From: Channallabes apus
Lineage: Eukaryota; Chordata; Actinopteri; Siluriformes; Clariidae
Length of the DNA stretch: 64,000 nt
Assembly (NCBI GenBank): GCA_030522415.1
Contig: CM060121.1
Span: 11,040,976-11,104,975 of the forward strand
Reading direction: 5' to 3'
Shown here: positions 49,180 through 62,029 of the stretch, in pieces
How the letters are laid out: the number at the start of each line of letters is the position of its first letter
Numbering within the stretch: the stretch's first letter is position 1
The notes under the pieces: generated by a model
What the model saw: only the letters and a program-made list of their open reading frames with translations
What the model was told of the DNA's origin: nothing
Databases searched by the model: none
Made by a program: the position numbers and the translations under genes

Positions 49180-49447
49180 ATGTGATTAGTCAGACCAGGC
49201 CAACTTCCTCTCCTGTACTATGGTTCAGTTCTGTTGCTCATTTTAATGCTCTTTTGGTGGTTGACATTGGTCCGCTCAGGTATTCTGACCCTGAAGCAGC
49301 ACAGCCCGATACACAGGAAGCTGCAATGCATACTGTGTGTGCACTGACATCTCTCTATCATATAGCCAGCAATATTGTCTTCAGCAGTTTGTGCTTTTCT
49401 TTGGATTGGGGCAGACAGGCTAGGCTTCACGCCTCATGTGCATGAAT
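49180..49447 (-). mobile_element. Tc1-like remnant, segment B
   Basis: gtcagaccaggccaacttcc, ggttcagttctgttgctcat and ttcacgcctcatgtgcatga correspond to the middle of the same element type as 48021-48290, in the same orientation but in the wrong order. The 136-codon frame across it also reads through a CA repeat and is not a gene. Confidence 0.55.
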
Positions 49448-50012
49448 ACGTTTCTTACTGCCAGGTTTAAATAGTATTAGTAGGCTGCAGAAACTGCTGC
49501 TGCTAATTTTGCATTAGAAAAAAAAATTCTTTACAATATAAATCTTCTCTTGATGTGATTATTCCTTTTTATATTAGATTTGTTAATGGTTTATACTTCA
49601 ATTTACCCTGTCACACATCTGTGATATATTACACAAGGGTTACAGTAATAATTTCATACATGTTAAGTGTGACCTACATCACCATACGCCATCCTGCAGC
49701 CTAACTTTGTGATTTCACAGAAAATAAATCGTATCTCTTTCAGCATCTTCTCTTATTCTCTTTTTTAAGTGATCCTCTTTTTCTCTATTTTCTATTCCAT
49801 AAGACTGTATCTCTCATGAAGTCTCTCTCCCACCTCTACTCCTACTTTCAGAGGAGTAAATGTACATGTATTATCATCCTGACAGTTTAAAACCTTTTTT
49901 GTTGTAATAGTGCTGAAGACATGTTGAATTGTATAATCATAGACATGGCTAAGTTTAAACTTGAGAGGGGTACTGTATGTGATTGTGTACACATAATATG
50001 TATAAAAATCGG

Positions 50013-50090
50013 CACCTTGTCTAGGGTATACACTGCCTCGTGCCATTAGGCTTCTGGGATAAGCTCCAACACCCCCCCCCCTACCCCTGC
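50013..50090 (+). repeat. SINE 3' fragment
   Basis: ccttgtctagggtatacact and gcctcgtgcc … tctgggataagctccaac match the 3' part of the DANA/Mermaid-like SINEs. It ends in a C-run at 50070-50080. Confidence 0.55.
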
Positions 50091-50604
50091 GTGTCATCAC
50101 CTACAGTACAAACCCATGACTAAAACAAACAAATTAGCTCTTCTACACACACTCAAGTGCAAAACCCAACCACATTTCTCAAAACACAACAGTTCCCAAA
50201 ACAGAACAATTTTCTTTCAAGGCTCCAGATGGATGCGTAATCTTTAATCCTGTTAATGACTTTATTTTCACCATTGTCTTACCTGGTACAAACGTACTGT
50301 ACAGGGGTGTGTGATGGCACAGCAGGGTTGTGTTCAGTAATGAGAGGGTGAACATTTCACAGGTCCTCTTCTTAGTGAACATGAAGTCCTGCTCTCTAAT
50401 GCTCTTGTTTCCAGTAAATGCACTTCGGACAAGCAGTTGGTGAGGTGATCTGCAAAACAACAGAAAATGTAACTTATGGTAGTATTTTCTGGTCAGTGTT
50501 AAATTTATTAAGAATGTTAAGTATTTCCTTTATTGTTTTTTATATTCCCGGTTAATTTTGAAACTGTTAACTAATGGCATGATGTAGCTTAGCTCGCTAG
50601 CTAG

Positions 50605-51508
50605 CAGAGGTGGGTAGAGTAGCCAAAAAATGTACTCAAGTAGGAGTAGCTGTACTTCAAAATAATATTACTCAAGTAGAAGTAAAAAATAATCATCCAA
50701 AATATTTCACAAAGGTGAAAACATACTTAAGTAGTGAGTAACTGTTTTAAGCGCAATCGCAACGTCCAATTTTTTTCTTTTTTAGAAACTATTCTACAAC
50801 CTGTTATATATTAGTGTGTATGCTGAAGTGTGTGTCTGTTTTGGCAGATAGAGAAGAAACCGCAGTTTGAAGCTGTTCTTTTGCAAGCGAAACATACTTT
50901 GTTTATGATGCCAGGGATGCATCATATTTTTTGGATGCATAAAAATGTACAACACGTGAGTTGGCGATTAATTCTGTACCGGAATATACTTCTATATTAA
51001 TAGACTGTTAAAGTAACATTATTACTATTAATAGTAACATTAATTAAAGTTAGGCGGCGTGGTGGTGTAGTGGTTAGCACTGTCGCCTTGCACCTCCGGG
51101 GTCCGGGTTCGATTCCCCGGCCAAGCTCGATTCCCGTCTCTGTGTGCATGGAGTTTGCATGTTCTCCCCGTGCTTGGTGGGTTTCCTCCGGGTACTCCGG
51201 TTTCCTCCCACAGTCCAAAGATATGCATGTTAGGCTAATTGGCGTTCCTAAATTGCCCGTAGTGTGTGTGAGTGTGTGTACCCTGAACACAGGATTAAGC
51301 GGTATAGAGAATGAATGAATGAATAAAGTTAACATATAATCACACAAACATGAAAAAAGCATTCTATAGTCACTGCAAGATTGTACACTAACCGCAATAT
51401 CCCGCTATTTTGTTTGCAGTAAACTACTCATAAAAGTAAATTTTTTTTCCAATAAGTTACTAAAGTAAATGTAATGGAGTAAATGTAACTCGTTACTACC
51501 CACCTCTG
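50605..51508. mobile_element. hAT-like non-autonomous element with nested SINE
   Basis: The termini are cagaggtgggtag and, at the right end, its inverted form ctacccacctctg. The flanks are the near-perfect 8-bp duplication ctagctag (50597-50604) and ctagatag (51509-51516). The CAGAGGTG-type end and 8-bp duplication are diagnostic of hAT elements. It has no transposase. A SINE is inserted at 51053-51324, so about 630 bp belongs to the element itself. Confidence 0.85.
51053..51324 (+). repeat. DANA/Mermaid-like SINE inside hAT-like element
   Basis: It is a well-preserved copy: ggcggcgtggtggtgtagtg head, gggttcgattccccggccaa B box, the conserved body, and a gaatgaatgaat tail. A 7-bp duplication, aaagtta, is at 51046-51052 and 51325-51331. 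It looks younger than the copies at 6238 and 10376. Confidence 0.9.
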
Positions 51509-52084
51509 CTAGATAGATAATGTTAGTCAAGTAACATCGAGAACTGAGAACACTAAATGACCAAATGAAACATCTCTGACTTTTACTCACTCACTTCCCA
51601 TCTGAACCCTGTACCTTCTACATCAGATGCCATCGATACAGATACAGTTGCGCAGTAAAGTTCTCTTGTATATTCAGTCCAGCCGGACTCAATCAGTATT
51701 CAGTCATCATTATCAGATAATGCTAGTAAAACACAGCTAAGTAAGTTTTTGAGTTCACCTGGTTATGCTATAAAAAGGATAAAAAATTTTGTCTCCTAAA
51801 AATTTTATTTGATTTTAAATATTTTGGGATTTCTGCATTTGTCAGAGCAGCCTGTGTGTGTAGGTGTGTTTGCAGGGGTTAGCTGCTCTTATAAACGTAG
51901 ATGTAGAAGATGACTGTCCACTGAGTAAATTAACGAGTGTAATGGTACTGCTTAGTATGTCGTAAACACATGGCCATGCTTAATCATTAGAGCTCTGTAA
52001 AAGATGATGACATAACAGAACGTGGACCAATATTGTCAAGATGATATAATAATTTTTTTAACTGTACTTTTTTCCCATTGTATT

Positions 52085-52156
52085 TTTCTTTCTTTCTTTT
52101 TCTTTCTCTCTTTCTTTCTTTCTTTCTTTCTTTTTCTTTTTCTCTCTCTTTCTCTC
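52085..52156. repeat. (TTTC)n polypyrimidine tract
   Basis: About 70 bp of nearly pure pyrimidine on the plus strand built of tttc and tctc units. Confidence 0.93.
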
Positions 52157-53831
52157 ATTCACTGAAAGTTCCCCGACTTTTTCTTTATCTGCAAGCCAGC
52201 TCACCTCTAGCAATGTGTAAACTTTAAAGCCTGTTGTGCCCAAATCGTGCAATAAAGTTTGACCCATGGCATATATTGAGTTCGATACTGTACCAAATAG
52301 TATATTATTGCCCCTGTGAATTAAAACGCTTCTGATCTTTACATTCAAATTCAAATTCAAATTTGAATTTGCACTGTTGAACTTATTCTGAACTTGTTTT
52401 CATTGTCTTCAATGAGAGCTCCTGCTGCTTTGTGTCCAATCATTCTTGACTATTTGCAGAAGCAAATGGAAAATTGAGTCAAGCCTGACTCTGAGGCTGT
52501 TTTAATCCACTTTTGTATGGTTTGTATTTGCCCTTTTCCCACCATCACCCATGGTTTCATAATCACTTGCAGGCCATAGGGTACTGGTTGTTATTCTGAT
52601 TGCATTTCAAGATGTTCTTTTGAAGAACACACAGAGCCCACTGCATTATAACAACACATAGGCATGTTTGACTCAGTTCAATATATATATATGAATAAAG
52701 CTGGTTATGTAAAGACATAACTTCACTGTGCTGTAATAATTTATGTGACATAGTCTTAAAGCTTAACTTAGCTCAAGTTAAATTCTATGTAAAAGCAAAG
52801 TTGATCATGTTTCCTGTGAGTTAATGATGCATTCCACTAGAGATCATATTTTATAATTCTCAACCATAAACCAGGAAAAAAACAAAGCAAATGCACCTTA
52901 GCTTGGAATTTTTTCTACTAATTACTCAGGTCAGATTGTTTCCGCAAATCAAAGTTTATTTGGTTTCAGCAAGTGACATTAAAAGTTCATTTTAATGACT
53001 TCATATGGGAGTGGAAGTCATTTTTTCTCAGACCTTTTGCCAAATGTACGGTATTATATTAAGTTGTTAAATCTATTCCATTGATTGACCGGGAGGAAAA
53101 CATACTGATCACAGTTAGCTGGCCAGCATGTTGCTCAGAAAAGTTAAACAAAGACGTATTAATGTTTTTTTCTTCCGTGTACTGTAGCTTGAATGTTCAG
53201 AAAATACAACGCTAACGCTATTTCATGTGCTGACTTCACACTTCCAATGTCCATCAAATGCAGCAATGTTTTAAGAGTCTTTAGAGGAGTAAAGGACAGT
53301 CTAAGATACCTAAAAAAATCATTAGCTAAAACCAAAACATCTGATTGCTGAGATGATTGATCCAGATTATTTAGCATTTTATGGGAACAGTGTTATATCC
53401 TTTTTGTTTCTGATTTTCACTCCATTCCTGCTTTTCCCATCTTGGCTGTTCAGATCTTTTTTTCTCAGTGACATGTGACCTATTATATCATTACTTTGAA
53501 TAGATCTCTGCCAATAAAGCATACTGTTTCAAATCAGAAATGTCACATATGTCAAGGACAACTGGAATGACAGCACAAGCCTTCATTTCCATAATGCAGT
53601 TTTTTCTTGATGTCAGCAGATGAAGATAAAATGAGGGTTTAGACAAAGCTTTGTCCCGCCTTTTTTTGGCTAGATGCTCCAGACACACTATATAATTGTG
53701 TAGGTTATAAGTAAATGTGCACTGAAGTGTAAAAACATGAATTTCTACCTGATGGATCATGCTGCAGTAGCATGAACACTTACTGGATTTCCAGCCAAGG
53801 TATTTCACAGTTCCCTGTTTGACATAACCTA

Positions 53832-55327
53832 CAGTTGTGGCCAAACGTTTTGAGAATTACATAAATATTGGAAATTGGAAAAGTTGCTACTTAAGTTTTT
53901 ATAATAGCAATTTGCATATACTCCAGTATATTATGAAGAGTGATCAGATGAACTGCATAGTCCTTCTTTGCCATGAAAATTAACCTAATCCGAAAAAAAA
54001 ACCATTCAACTGCATTTCATTGCTGTCATCAAAGGACCTGCTGAGATCATTTCAGTAATCGTCTTGTTCACTCAGGTGAGAATGTTGACGAGCACAAGGC
54101 TGGAGATCATTATGTCAGGCTTTTTGGGTTAGAATGGCAGACTTGACATGTTAAAAGGAGGGTGATGCTTGAAATCATTGTTCTTCCATTGTTAACCATG
54201 GTGACCTGCAAAGAAACGCATGCAGCCATCATTGCGTTGCATAAAAATGGCTTCACAGGCAAGGATATTGTGGCTACTAAGATTGTACCTAAATCAACAA
54301 TTTATAGGATCATCAAGAACTTCAAGGAAAGAGGTTCAATTCTTGTTAAGAAGGCTTCAGGGCGTCCAAGAAAGTCCAGTAAGCGCCAGGATCGTCTCCT
54401 AAAGAGGATTCAGCTGCGGGATCGGAGTGCCACCAGTGCAGAGCTTGCTCAGGAATGGCAGCAGGTGTGAGCGCATCTGCACGCACAGTGAGGCCAAGAC
54501 TTTTGAAAGATGGCCTGTTGTCAAGAAGGGCAGCAAGTTGCTGATCTTCTGCAGCAAGTATGGTGAATGGACTGCTGAGGGCAAAGTCTGGGGCAAAGTC
54601 ATATTCTCCGATGAAGTAGCTTTCCGATTGTTTGGGGCATCTTGAAAAGGTGAGCGCTACCATCAGTCCTGTGTCATGCCAACAGTAAAGCATTCATGTG
54701 TGAGGTTGCTTCTCATCCAAGGGAGTGGGCTCACTCACAATTTTGCCCAAAAACACAGCCATGAATAAAGAATGGTACCAAAACACCCTCCAACAGCAAC
54801 TTCTTCCAACAATCCAACAACAGTTTGGTGAAGAATAAAGCATTTTCCAGCACGATGGAGCAGCGTGACATAACGCAAAAGTGATAACTAAGTGGCTCGG
54901 GGACCAAAGCGTTGAAACTTTGGGTCCATTGCCTGGAAACTCCCCAGATCTTAATCCCATTGAGAACTTGTGGTCAATCCTCAAGAGGCGGGTGGACAAA
55001 CAAAAACCCACTAATTCTGACAAACTCCAAGAAGTGATTATGAAAGAATGGGTTGCTATCAGTCAGGATTTGGCCCAGAAGTTGATTGAGAGCCCAGTCG
55101 AATTGCAGAGGTCCTGAAAAGGAAGGGCCAACATTGCAAATACTGACTCTTTGCATAGATGTCGTGTAATTGTCGATAAAAGCCTTTGAAACATATGAAG
55201 TGCTTGTAATTATACTGTATTTCAGTACATCACAGAAACAACTGAAACAAAGATCTAAAAGCAGTTTAGCAGCAAACTTTGTGAAAACTAATATTTGTGT
55301 CATTCTCAAAACTTTTGGCCACGACTG
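53832..55327 (+). mobile_element. Tc1-like transposon with both termini
   Basis: The 1496-bp element is flanked by TA on both sides. Its 28-bp inverted termini (left cagttgtggccaaacgtttt) match the right end with three mismatches by eye. The length is right for Tc1 elements. The transposase inside is broken (separate entry). Confidence 0.9.
54198..55117 (+). pseudogene. Tc1-like transposase, multiply broken
   Basis: The frame starts at MVTCKETHAAIIALHKNG with a helix-turn-helix region and a GRPRKSSK hinge, then breaks at about 54470 by a frame change. A FSDE motif (first catalytic Asp) lies near 54605, after apparent internal loss of sequence. A stop interrupts the QHDGA region near 54868, where the second catalytic Asp is kept. 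The C-terminal frame (54881-55117) keeps SPDLNPIENLW with the third acidic residue. At least one frameshift, a deletion and a nonsense change make it inactive. Confidence 0.85.
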
Positions 55328-55632
55328 TACAGTACACTATCACATGGATGTGGACACATGCCACTCAGTCCTAACATTTAATAAACTTTCACAAAGAGAC
55401 CATAAAGTTGAAATGACTGATGAGAGGGCAGAAAGGCTGACAAAGAGTTTATCAGTTTAAAAGTTGAAGAAGTACATCACTGCATATTTGACATTTTACG
55501 TAGTGATCATTCACTCAGTGGCCGCCCAGTCAGTTTTATAATGATAGCGACACTGTATGAAGAAAGTACAGATGAGCTGCAGGCAGGAATGCCTTCAGAA
55601 ATGCCTTAGCTCTTTATGACATACAGTAGATT

Positions 55633-55920
55633 TAACAAGAATCTGGAAACATTCCTTAGAGATTTTGGTCCACGGTGACATGATAGCATCATGCAGTCGC
55701 TGCAGATTTGTCGGCTGCACATTCATGATGTGAATCTCCCTTTCCACCACATCCCAAAAGTGCTCTACTGGATTGAGATCTGGTGAGTGTGGAGGCTACA
55801 GGTATTTAAGCACAGCGAACTCATTATCATGTCCAAGAAACCAGTTTGAGACGATGCTAGCTTTATGAGATGGCGAGTTGTCCTGCAGTTATAAAGGGAC
55901 GGACATGGTCAGCATAAAGT
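55633..55920 (-). mobile_element. Tc1-like remnant
   Basis: ttttggtccacggtgacatg, ttgtcggctgcacattcatg and tgctctactggattgagatc match the C-terminal-coding half of a common fish Tc1-like element in reverse. The rest of the element is absent. Confidence 0.6.
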
Positions 55921-56059
55921 GCTTAACTGATTATCACTAAACCATAAGCATTTAACAGTCTCCCCTTAAAAGGTTAAGTTTTAGGTGTGTGATTATCTTT
56001 GTTTAGCTACAGCAATACAAGTCAGTGGAAATACCTGACCAAGATAAAAATTGAACTAC

Positions 56060-56280
56060 AGTGTGTGTGTGTGTGTGTGTGTGTTTGTTTCTTTGTGTGT
56101 GTGTGTGTGATTTTTTAGACTTTGTGGCTTGTTGCCTGGAACTGAGCCGCAAGTAGCTTGAGGGCAACATCATCACACACAAATGCATGCACACACACAC
56201 ATGAATGCAAGTACACGCGCAAACACACACATACACATGAATGCATGCACACACAAACACAGCCACCCACACACGCACGC
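56060..56280. repeat. (TG)n then (CA)-rich low-complexity block
   Basis: TG tracts at 56060-56084 and 56095-56110 are followed by CA-rich sequence from about 56170 to 56282 with repeated acacatgaatgca units. Confidence 0.88.
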
Positions 56281-56284
56281 ACAA

Positions 56285-57870
56285 TTTGAAAGAAAAACTA
56301 AATCAGTTAAAGCAATTTGTTTATCTACTCATTGAACCCTAGCGGTCAAATTGATTATATTTGACATAGTGTTTTGTTTTTTTGCTTTTTGCTCTTACTT
56401 TGCAGTCTTTGATTTCAGTGGGTATGCACACAAGCACACTCATGCACACACACGTACATACACTTTGTAGTAGAACAATGAAAGTGTTTTTTCCTAAGAT
56501 ATGTGTCATGTGACAGCATTCCCCTGTTTTAGCTCTCATTTAGTCTCTCATAAACACATTTATTTCTCTTTCAGAGCTGTGTGTTTTTCACAGAGTCAGG
56601 GTACAGGGTTGGAAGCAGACAAGTTTCAACATGATGCTTTAGTCTGTGTAGATATACTGTAAGTAGGCGTGTGTGTCACTGAAGACACTTTTTCCTCACT
56701 GCGCGTGATCACTTGTTCTAGAAGGCCTAGGAATGTGACTATCTGATTCTCTCTGTGTGTGTGTGCGCGTGTGTGTGTGTGGTTTGGGGAGATGCTAGTA
56801 GAACCGTGTTCACAGTATGGGGATGGGGAGAGAGTAGAAAGACGATACTGTGGCATGAAAATGTTCAGGCCAGCCATCAGATTGAGGGTCGTTCAGCCGA
56901 GACAGTGTTTTGCATGAAGAGGACAAGGGTACAGTAAAGGCTTTCAGTTCATATTCCATATTATGAGGGATCATTTCAAGCTACAGGGCTGTATTTTGAA
57001 CTAATTTCTTTAAATTTCTCCAGCACTCATATTAAGCTATTAGGGTTGTTGTACTTTTTTTGTAGTTTCTACCTTTATTAATTTTATTATTTTATGTTAA
57101 ATAGGATTTTGCCTTGTAATAATTATTGTTTTTAAAAGGTTGTATTTAAACTTAAGGAATTTTACTCAAGGAATAAAAAAACTCAAGAGGTGTGCTGTTA
57201 TAGAAATTATGTGTGATGGATGTGTGATGGGGTCTGATTATTTCCTCATAATCCAATGATAAGGAATTCTATTTGTATTTCAGTTACAAAAAGAATGTGT
57301 TATTTTTAAACATTTATTCTGGAACAAGCAAAAGACAGCTTATGTTCCTCTTGTCACTTCCTTTCTGTTTCTTTTGAAGTCCAAAAAATGTAAATCTCTT
57401 TGTTCTGATGTCTAGAAATCTAAAAATAAAAAAAGGAATTAAAGCATTACAGCTGACTTTTAAAAAGTACTGGAACTTGTGATTCATTCCATTAATGATA
57501 AAGCAAAATCTCCTTACAGAAAAAAAACATCATATGTAAACAATTAAGTTTGTATAAGGAGCATCTGTGCATATTATGTATGAGGAGCATCTAAGATATA
57601 AGTATGTGTGTATGTTGTTACTATGATTTGACTTGGGAGCACACATCTTAAAAATTAAGTTTGCACGTAAAAAATGTGAACGTTGAAATGTTCATAATTT
57701 TGATGATGAATTTGAATAAATGCTTGCGAATCAGAAGCTTTTGCTTGCAAGTTGCATTGAATGTAAAGGGCTGAGTCTATGCTTATGGAGAGAGGTTAGT
57801 TTCATAGTGCTGATACTTATCATAAACAATTGATATAGGCTATAATTGACTTAAAATTCACAGGTAGTAA
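56285..57870. other. coro7 intronic sequence, no gene seen
   Basis: AT-rich with a small TG tract at 56755-56780. Nothing else recognised. Confidence 0.5.
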
Positions 57871-57874
57871 GGAA

Positions 57875-58040
57875 GGCGGCACTGTGGTGTAGTGGTCTGT
57901 GGTGAGGTGCCACTGTCGTCTTGCACCTCCAGGATCCGGGTTCGATTCCCGGCCAGGCTCGATTCCCATCTCTGTGTGCATGGAGTTTGCATGTTCTCCC
58001 CCCACAGTCCAAGGACATGTAGAATAGACTAATTGGGGGA
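57875..58040 (+). repeat. DANA/Mermaid-like SINE, 3'-truncated
   Basis: The head ggcggcactgtggtgtagtg, a short internal duplication-like insertion (ctgtggtgaggtgcc), the B box gggttcgattcccggcc and part of the body are present. The sequence between the two cytosine-rich body blocks is deleted and the tail is missing. Confidence 0.78.
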
Positions 58041-58711
58041 AAATAAAAGTAAGTTAAAATGTATTTTGCATGATTCTCCTACATTTGTATCCTCTATATA
58101 AAAATGTTGCTTTCTGTCTTGAGACAATAAACACCCCTCCTTATTTATCTACAGAGTTTAGATAGTTATATCATCTAATAATGAGTTATTTGGGATTTGA
58201 AATTGTAAACAACAAATTGATTGCATCATCACAGTATGTTTTTACAGGTTATTGGCTACAGTCCTACCTCTTTTTTCCTCACCTCTATAATAGAAATGGT
58301 ACAGACTTTAGCCCTCTGTTGTCCTGAAATTGTAGTACTCTTGTAATCAAGTTCAGGCTTGTTGCTCACCACTACTCGACTGTTTGTTGCATGTGGTTAG
58401 AAAAGACTGACTCATTAATCAGACTAAGGACGTGTGCTATGTGTGTGGCACACAATAATGCATTAATAAGGTGCTGATTTATACTTACACAAATCTAAAG
58501 GGAAATTGCAAAGCAGATAAGTGCAAAGACTTGCAGACAAATTTAACTAACAAAAATGGTAATAGTATATATATATATATATAGTAGACGGCTATGTGAA
58601 CCTATCTTTCAGTTTTAACAGCTTTCATAACTATATTTATTGTAAAATAGATTGTTAAATATAGATACATTTCCACATCGGAGTTTCCACTACAGTGGAA
58701 TTTTATTTTTT

Positions 58712-58770
58712 TTTATTTACCTTTATTTAACCAGGCAAGACAGATTAAGAACAGGTTTCTTATTTACAAC
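58712..58770 (+). repeat. dispersed repeat fragment
   Basis: atttacctttatttaaccag and aagaacaggtttcttattta are pieces of a repeat common in fish genomes. The fragment abuts the element starting at 58783. Confidence 0.4.
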
Positions 58771-58782
58771 TGTGGCCTGAAA

Positions 58783-59465
58783 TGTGGAACCTCGGATTAC
58801 GAGCATAATTCGTTCCGGAAGCGGGCTCGTATTCCAAAACACTTGTAAACCAAATAAAATTTTCCCCTAGGAAATAATGGAAACTCAAATTATTCATTCT
58901 ACAGCCCAAAAAAATAAATACATAAAAATAATTAACACAAAATATAAAGTAAAAATAAAACAAATTAACCTGCACTTTACCTTTAAAAAAACTTAAAAAT
59001 AAATCCCAAACAAACACACAAACTCTGCTCTGTCCTGACTGTTTTCAAAGGTGAGGAGCTGTTTTTTTTGTTGTTCTTCTTCTTCTTTTACTTTACAGCA
59101 GTGATTCCGTTAGTATGCGCTCACGCGAGTGAGACTAGCAATGTTCCTTGCTAATTTTTAGACGGTTTTAAAAACGGTCTCTCCGTTAATTTGTGTGTGT
59201 GTGTGTGTGTGTGTGTGCACTGTATTCACCCAGCAGGGGAGACGATTACCTACAATTCCGCTGCGCAAAGAGAGAGAAAAACCGTTGGCTCAGTTGTGGT
59301 GACGTGACGCTCGGCATCAAAACAAGAAGCGCATGCGTGATACATGATACGCGGTGCTCGTAAACTAAGACAACGCTAGTTTTTCAAATAAAAATTTATA
59401 AAAAATCTTTGCTCGTCTTGCGGAACACTCGTAAACCACGTTACTCGTAATCAGAGGTTCCACTG
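58783..59465. mobile_element. mariner-type inverted-repeat element (non-autonomous)
   Basis: The left end reads tggaacctcggattacgagc and the right end ctcgtaatcagaggttccac, inverted versions of each other, with TA after the right end. The interior has no transposase and holds a TG tract at 59192-59217. Terminal relatives occur at 3983, 18023 and around 62050-62275. Confidence 0.75.
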
Positions 59466-59869
59466 TATTTGGATGCTCTCAACTGCAACTACAGTCGCAT
59501 CTCTTTTGCATAATTTTTCCTGTTTAGACCACCACAATAGATATAAAATTAAACAGTCAAGATTAATTTAATTTAAGGGGTTTAAGAAAAAAATGCAAGT
59601 GCCATTTTTTGCACCTTGATTTTACACATTTTGTATTGAGGCAAATTTAGTAAAATTCTATTGTTGTCCCAACTTTACATATACTGCATGTAAACTATTA
59701 TAAAAATGAATAAATGAATAATAATAATAATAATTGCACATTCCAAAAGCTTGAATTGTTTTTTTCTCCAACATCATAACATTTCATTCAATTTAGAGTT
59801 GCATTACTTTTTCAGACATGTGCGATTGCTCCAAAGTCCAAGATTTATGCTCACTAGAAATCTAAAATT

Positions 59870-60215
59870 TCTTGATTAGCCTCAAAAACAAGTGGTTTTC
59901 TTATATTCTTCTGGACCCGCAGCTGTTTAGTCCTTACTCTTAAGTTTGCATTGCATTCTGCATGTGGAAATGCTATTACTTTTACTAGCTGCTTTTTTTA
60001 AGAATTTCACCAAATGTTCAACTGATCTCCGATCACAGTCATTCACATTTTTTTCCAACCGCATTTCTTCTGCGAAGTTGATGGTTCAGCACTATCTTTC
60101 CAAGTTTCAGTAATTTGTTGGACAGTTCTTAACCCAGTTCCAGTAATTTCAGCAATCTCCTTAGTTATTTTCATAGCTTGTTGTAGGGCAAAATATTTGA
60201 CCCTTCTGAAACACA
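59870..60215 (-). mobile_element. Tc1-like remnant, reverse orientation
   Basis: ccgcatttcttctgcgaagt, ttcagcactatctttccaag and caagtggttttcttatattc are the reverse complement of tracts in the copies at 2063 and 62557. The minus strand retains part of a helix-turn-helix reading frame (TKEIAEITGTGLRTVQQ). Confidence 0.55.
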
Positions 60216-60766
60216 GTAATATGTTTTCCACAACCATGAGATACATTTTTCAACACGACTGTTTAAGAAATGAAAAGCTACTTACTGTGTCAGTTAGGGA
60301 TAAAAAGATTTGTTTCCAGCTGAAATATATTAATCATTGCAGTAATTATCCAATCATGCTATGTGTTTACTTATTGAATCCAAACCATGCTTTTTCTTCT
60401 GATGTGTACAGTATGTGTCTTGAATCAGGTTTACAGTGTAACGTTAGTGTACATGTCATCATGGGATGTGAATGACTTTGAACCTGACCCAGAATCCTTC
60501 ACTCCGGAATGTGGCAGGTCATTTGGCTTGTTTGCTATTCAATGACTTCATTGTTGGAAAAACCCTGAAATAACAATAATGTGTTAATACCATAACACCT
60601 TAAGTCGGTGTTGCGTGAGTCTTTATAAATGCGATGCTGTGTTAAAGGGTCTCTAATGTGCCTGTGACCTCTGTGTTTGGTGCCTGTTTCATCTCTCTTT
60701 CTCTCTATTTGGGTCAGACTTTAGATTTACACAAAATATTTTAAAAAATAGTTGTTGTTTTGTGGG

Positions 60767-60768
<2 letters not shown>

Positions 60769-60847
<79 letters not shown>

Positions 60848-60853
60848 TGTGTC
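60769..60853. repeat. (TG)n microsatellite
   Basis: The longest TG tract of the window, about 85 bp with one tatg interruption near the end. Confidence 0.96.
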
Positions 60854-62029
60854 TGCCTTATGACCCAGCACAAGCAGTATGAAAATGTGTGATAAGCTGG
60901 CTGCTTCTGTTTTAAAAATCATGTATCTACTGTAATATCTCAGACATCATTAGCCAAAATAACAATAATGTCTGCACTTAATTTGACGTTTGTGACAATC
61001 TGAGAAACAAGGAATTTAGTCCAACTCTATTACCTCATAAAAATAAGACTACAACTAAATCACAGCTTACTGGTCCTCACTCAGAAATGTCAGAAGTTGG
61101 TAGTTTTGCTACTGTAGTAGGGTTAGCCATGTCAGTCAGTGTCCCTGATTGAAGACGTTGTTTTGCTAAAAAATTTTCAGGTTGATGTGATAAATGCAAT
61201 CATATTTGTATATGTAAACACATGAGTTTGTTTAAACAATATGAGAACGTTTTGATTTTGAAACATGATTGCTATGAGAGCTCTTTGATACAGTATGGTG
61301 GGTTTGGGTGGTTGATTGGTGGTCAAACTTGTATTTTGGTGAATGCCCACGGATGCCATATGGTGGATATTCTGTCTGTCTGTCTTGGGAAATATCCAAA
61401 CCAGTTGGTGAATGCGCAGAGATTGTGTTGTGTGTTCACATTTTATATTACATTTGTTTATGTAACAGATGCGGTTATCAGATGATGATTACCAGTTTAT
61501 TTCTCTGTAGTGATTTCTCTAATGTTGGCTTTATGTCAGGCCACAGTTCACCCTCTGGATGCAAAAACAGCTCACAAGGCCTATGTAGTCATCATAAGTA
61601 TCGTGAATAGCCTGAAGGACACGTCTGACTCATGACATATTCATAAACTGAAAAAGCCTTCATGAATAATAATTGATGAATAATGCTGGCATTTTATTTA
61701 CTTCAGAAGCAGGAAGTGTCAGAAAAATGTATGCCTGCATGCTCCCTAGTTTTCTTACAAAGCTAGCAAGCTTACTGTGATTAATGATGTACAGTACAGT
61801 ATAAATGTTCCTCAAACCAGTTAACCGTATAGTCCATGTTATAGATTCATCATACAGATTTACCTGTATATGTGGGAGTTGTATTATAATTGTGTGGAAC
61901 AGAATCACTGCTGTCTGTTGTCTCACTGGTAACTTTTTCTTTTTGTGTGACTTTAACAAGGAACCTATCCAATGACACTTTCTTTTGCCTCCTTGGTCTG
62001 TTATAGTAAACAGTATACACACACATGAA

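Noticed and set aside
49035..49445. 136-codon ORF with HTHTHT repeats
   Set aside because: It is a translation of a CA microsatellite joined to a reversed Tc1-like remnant.
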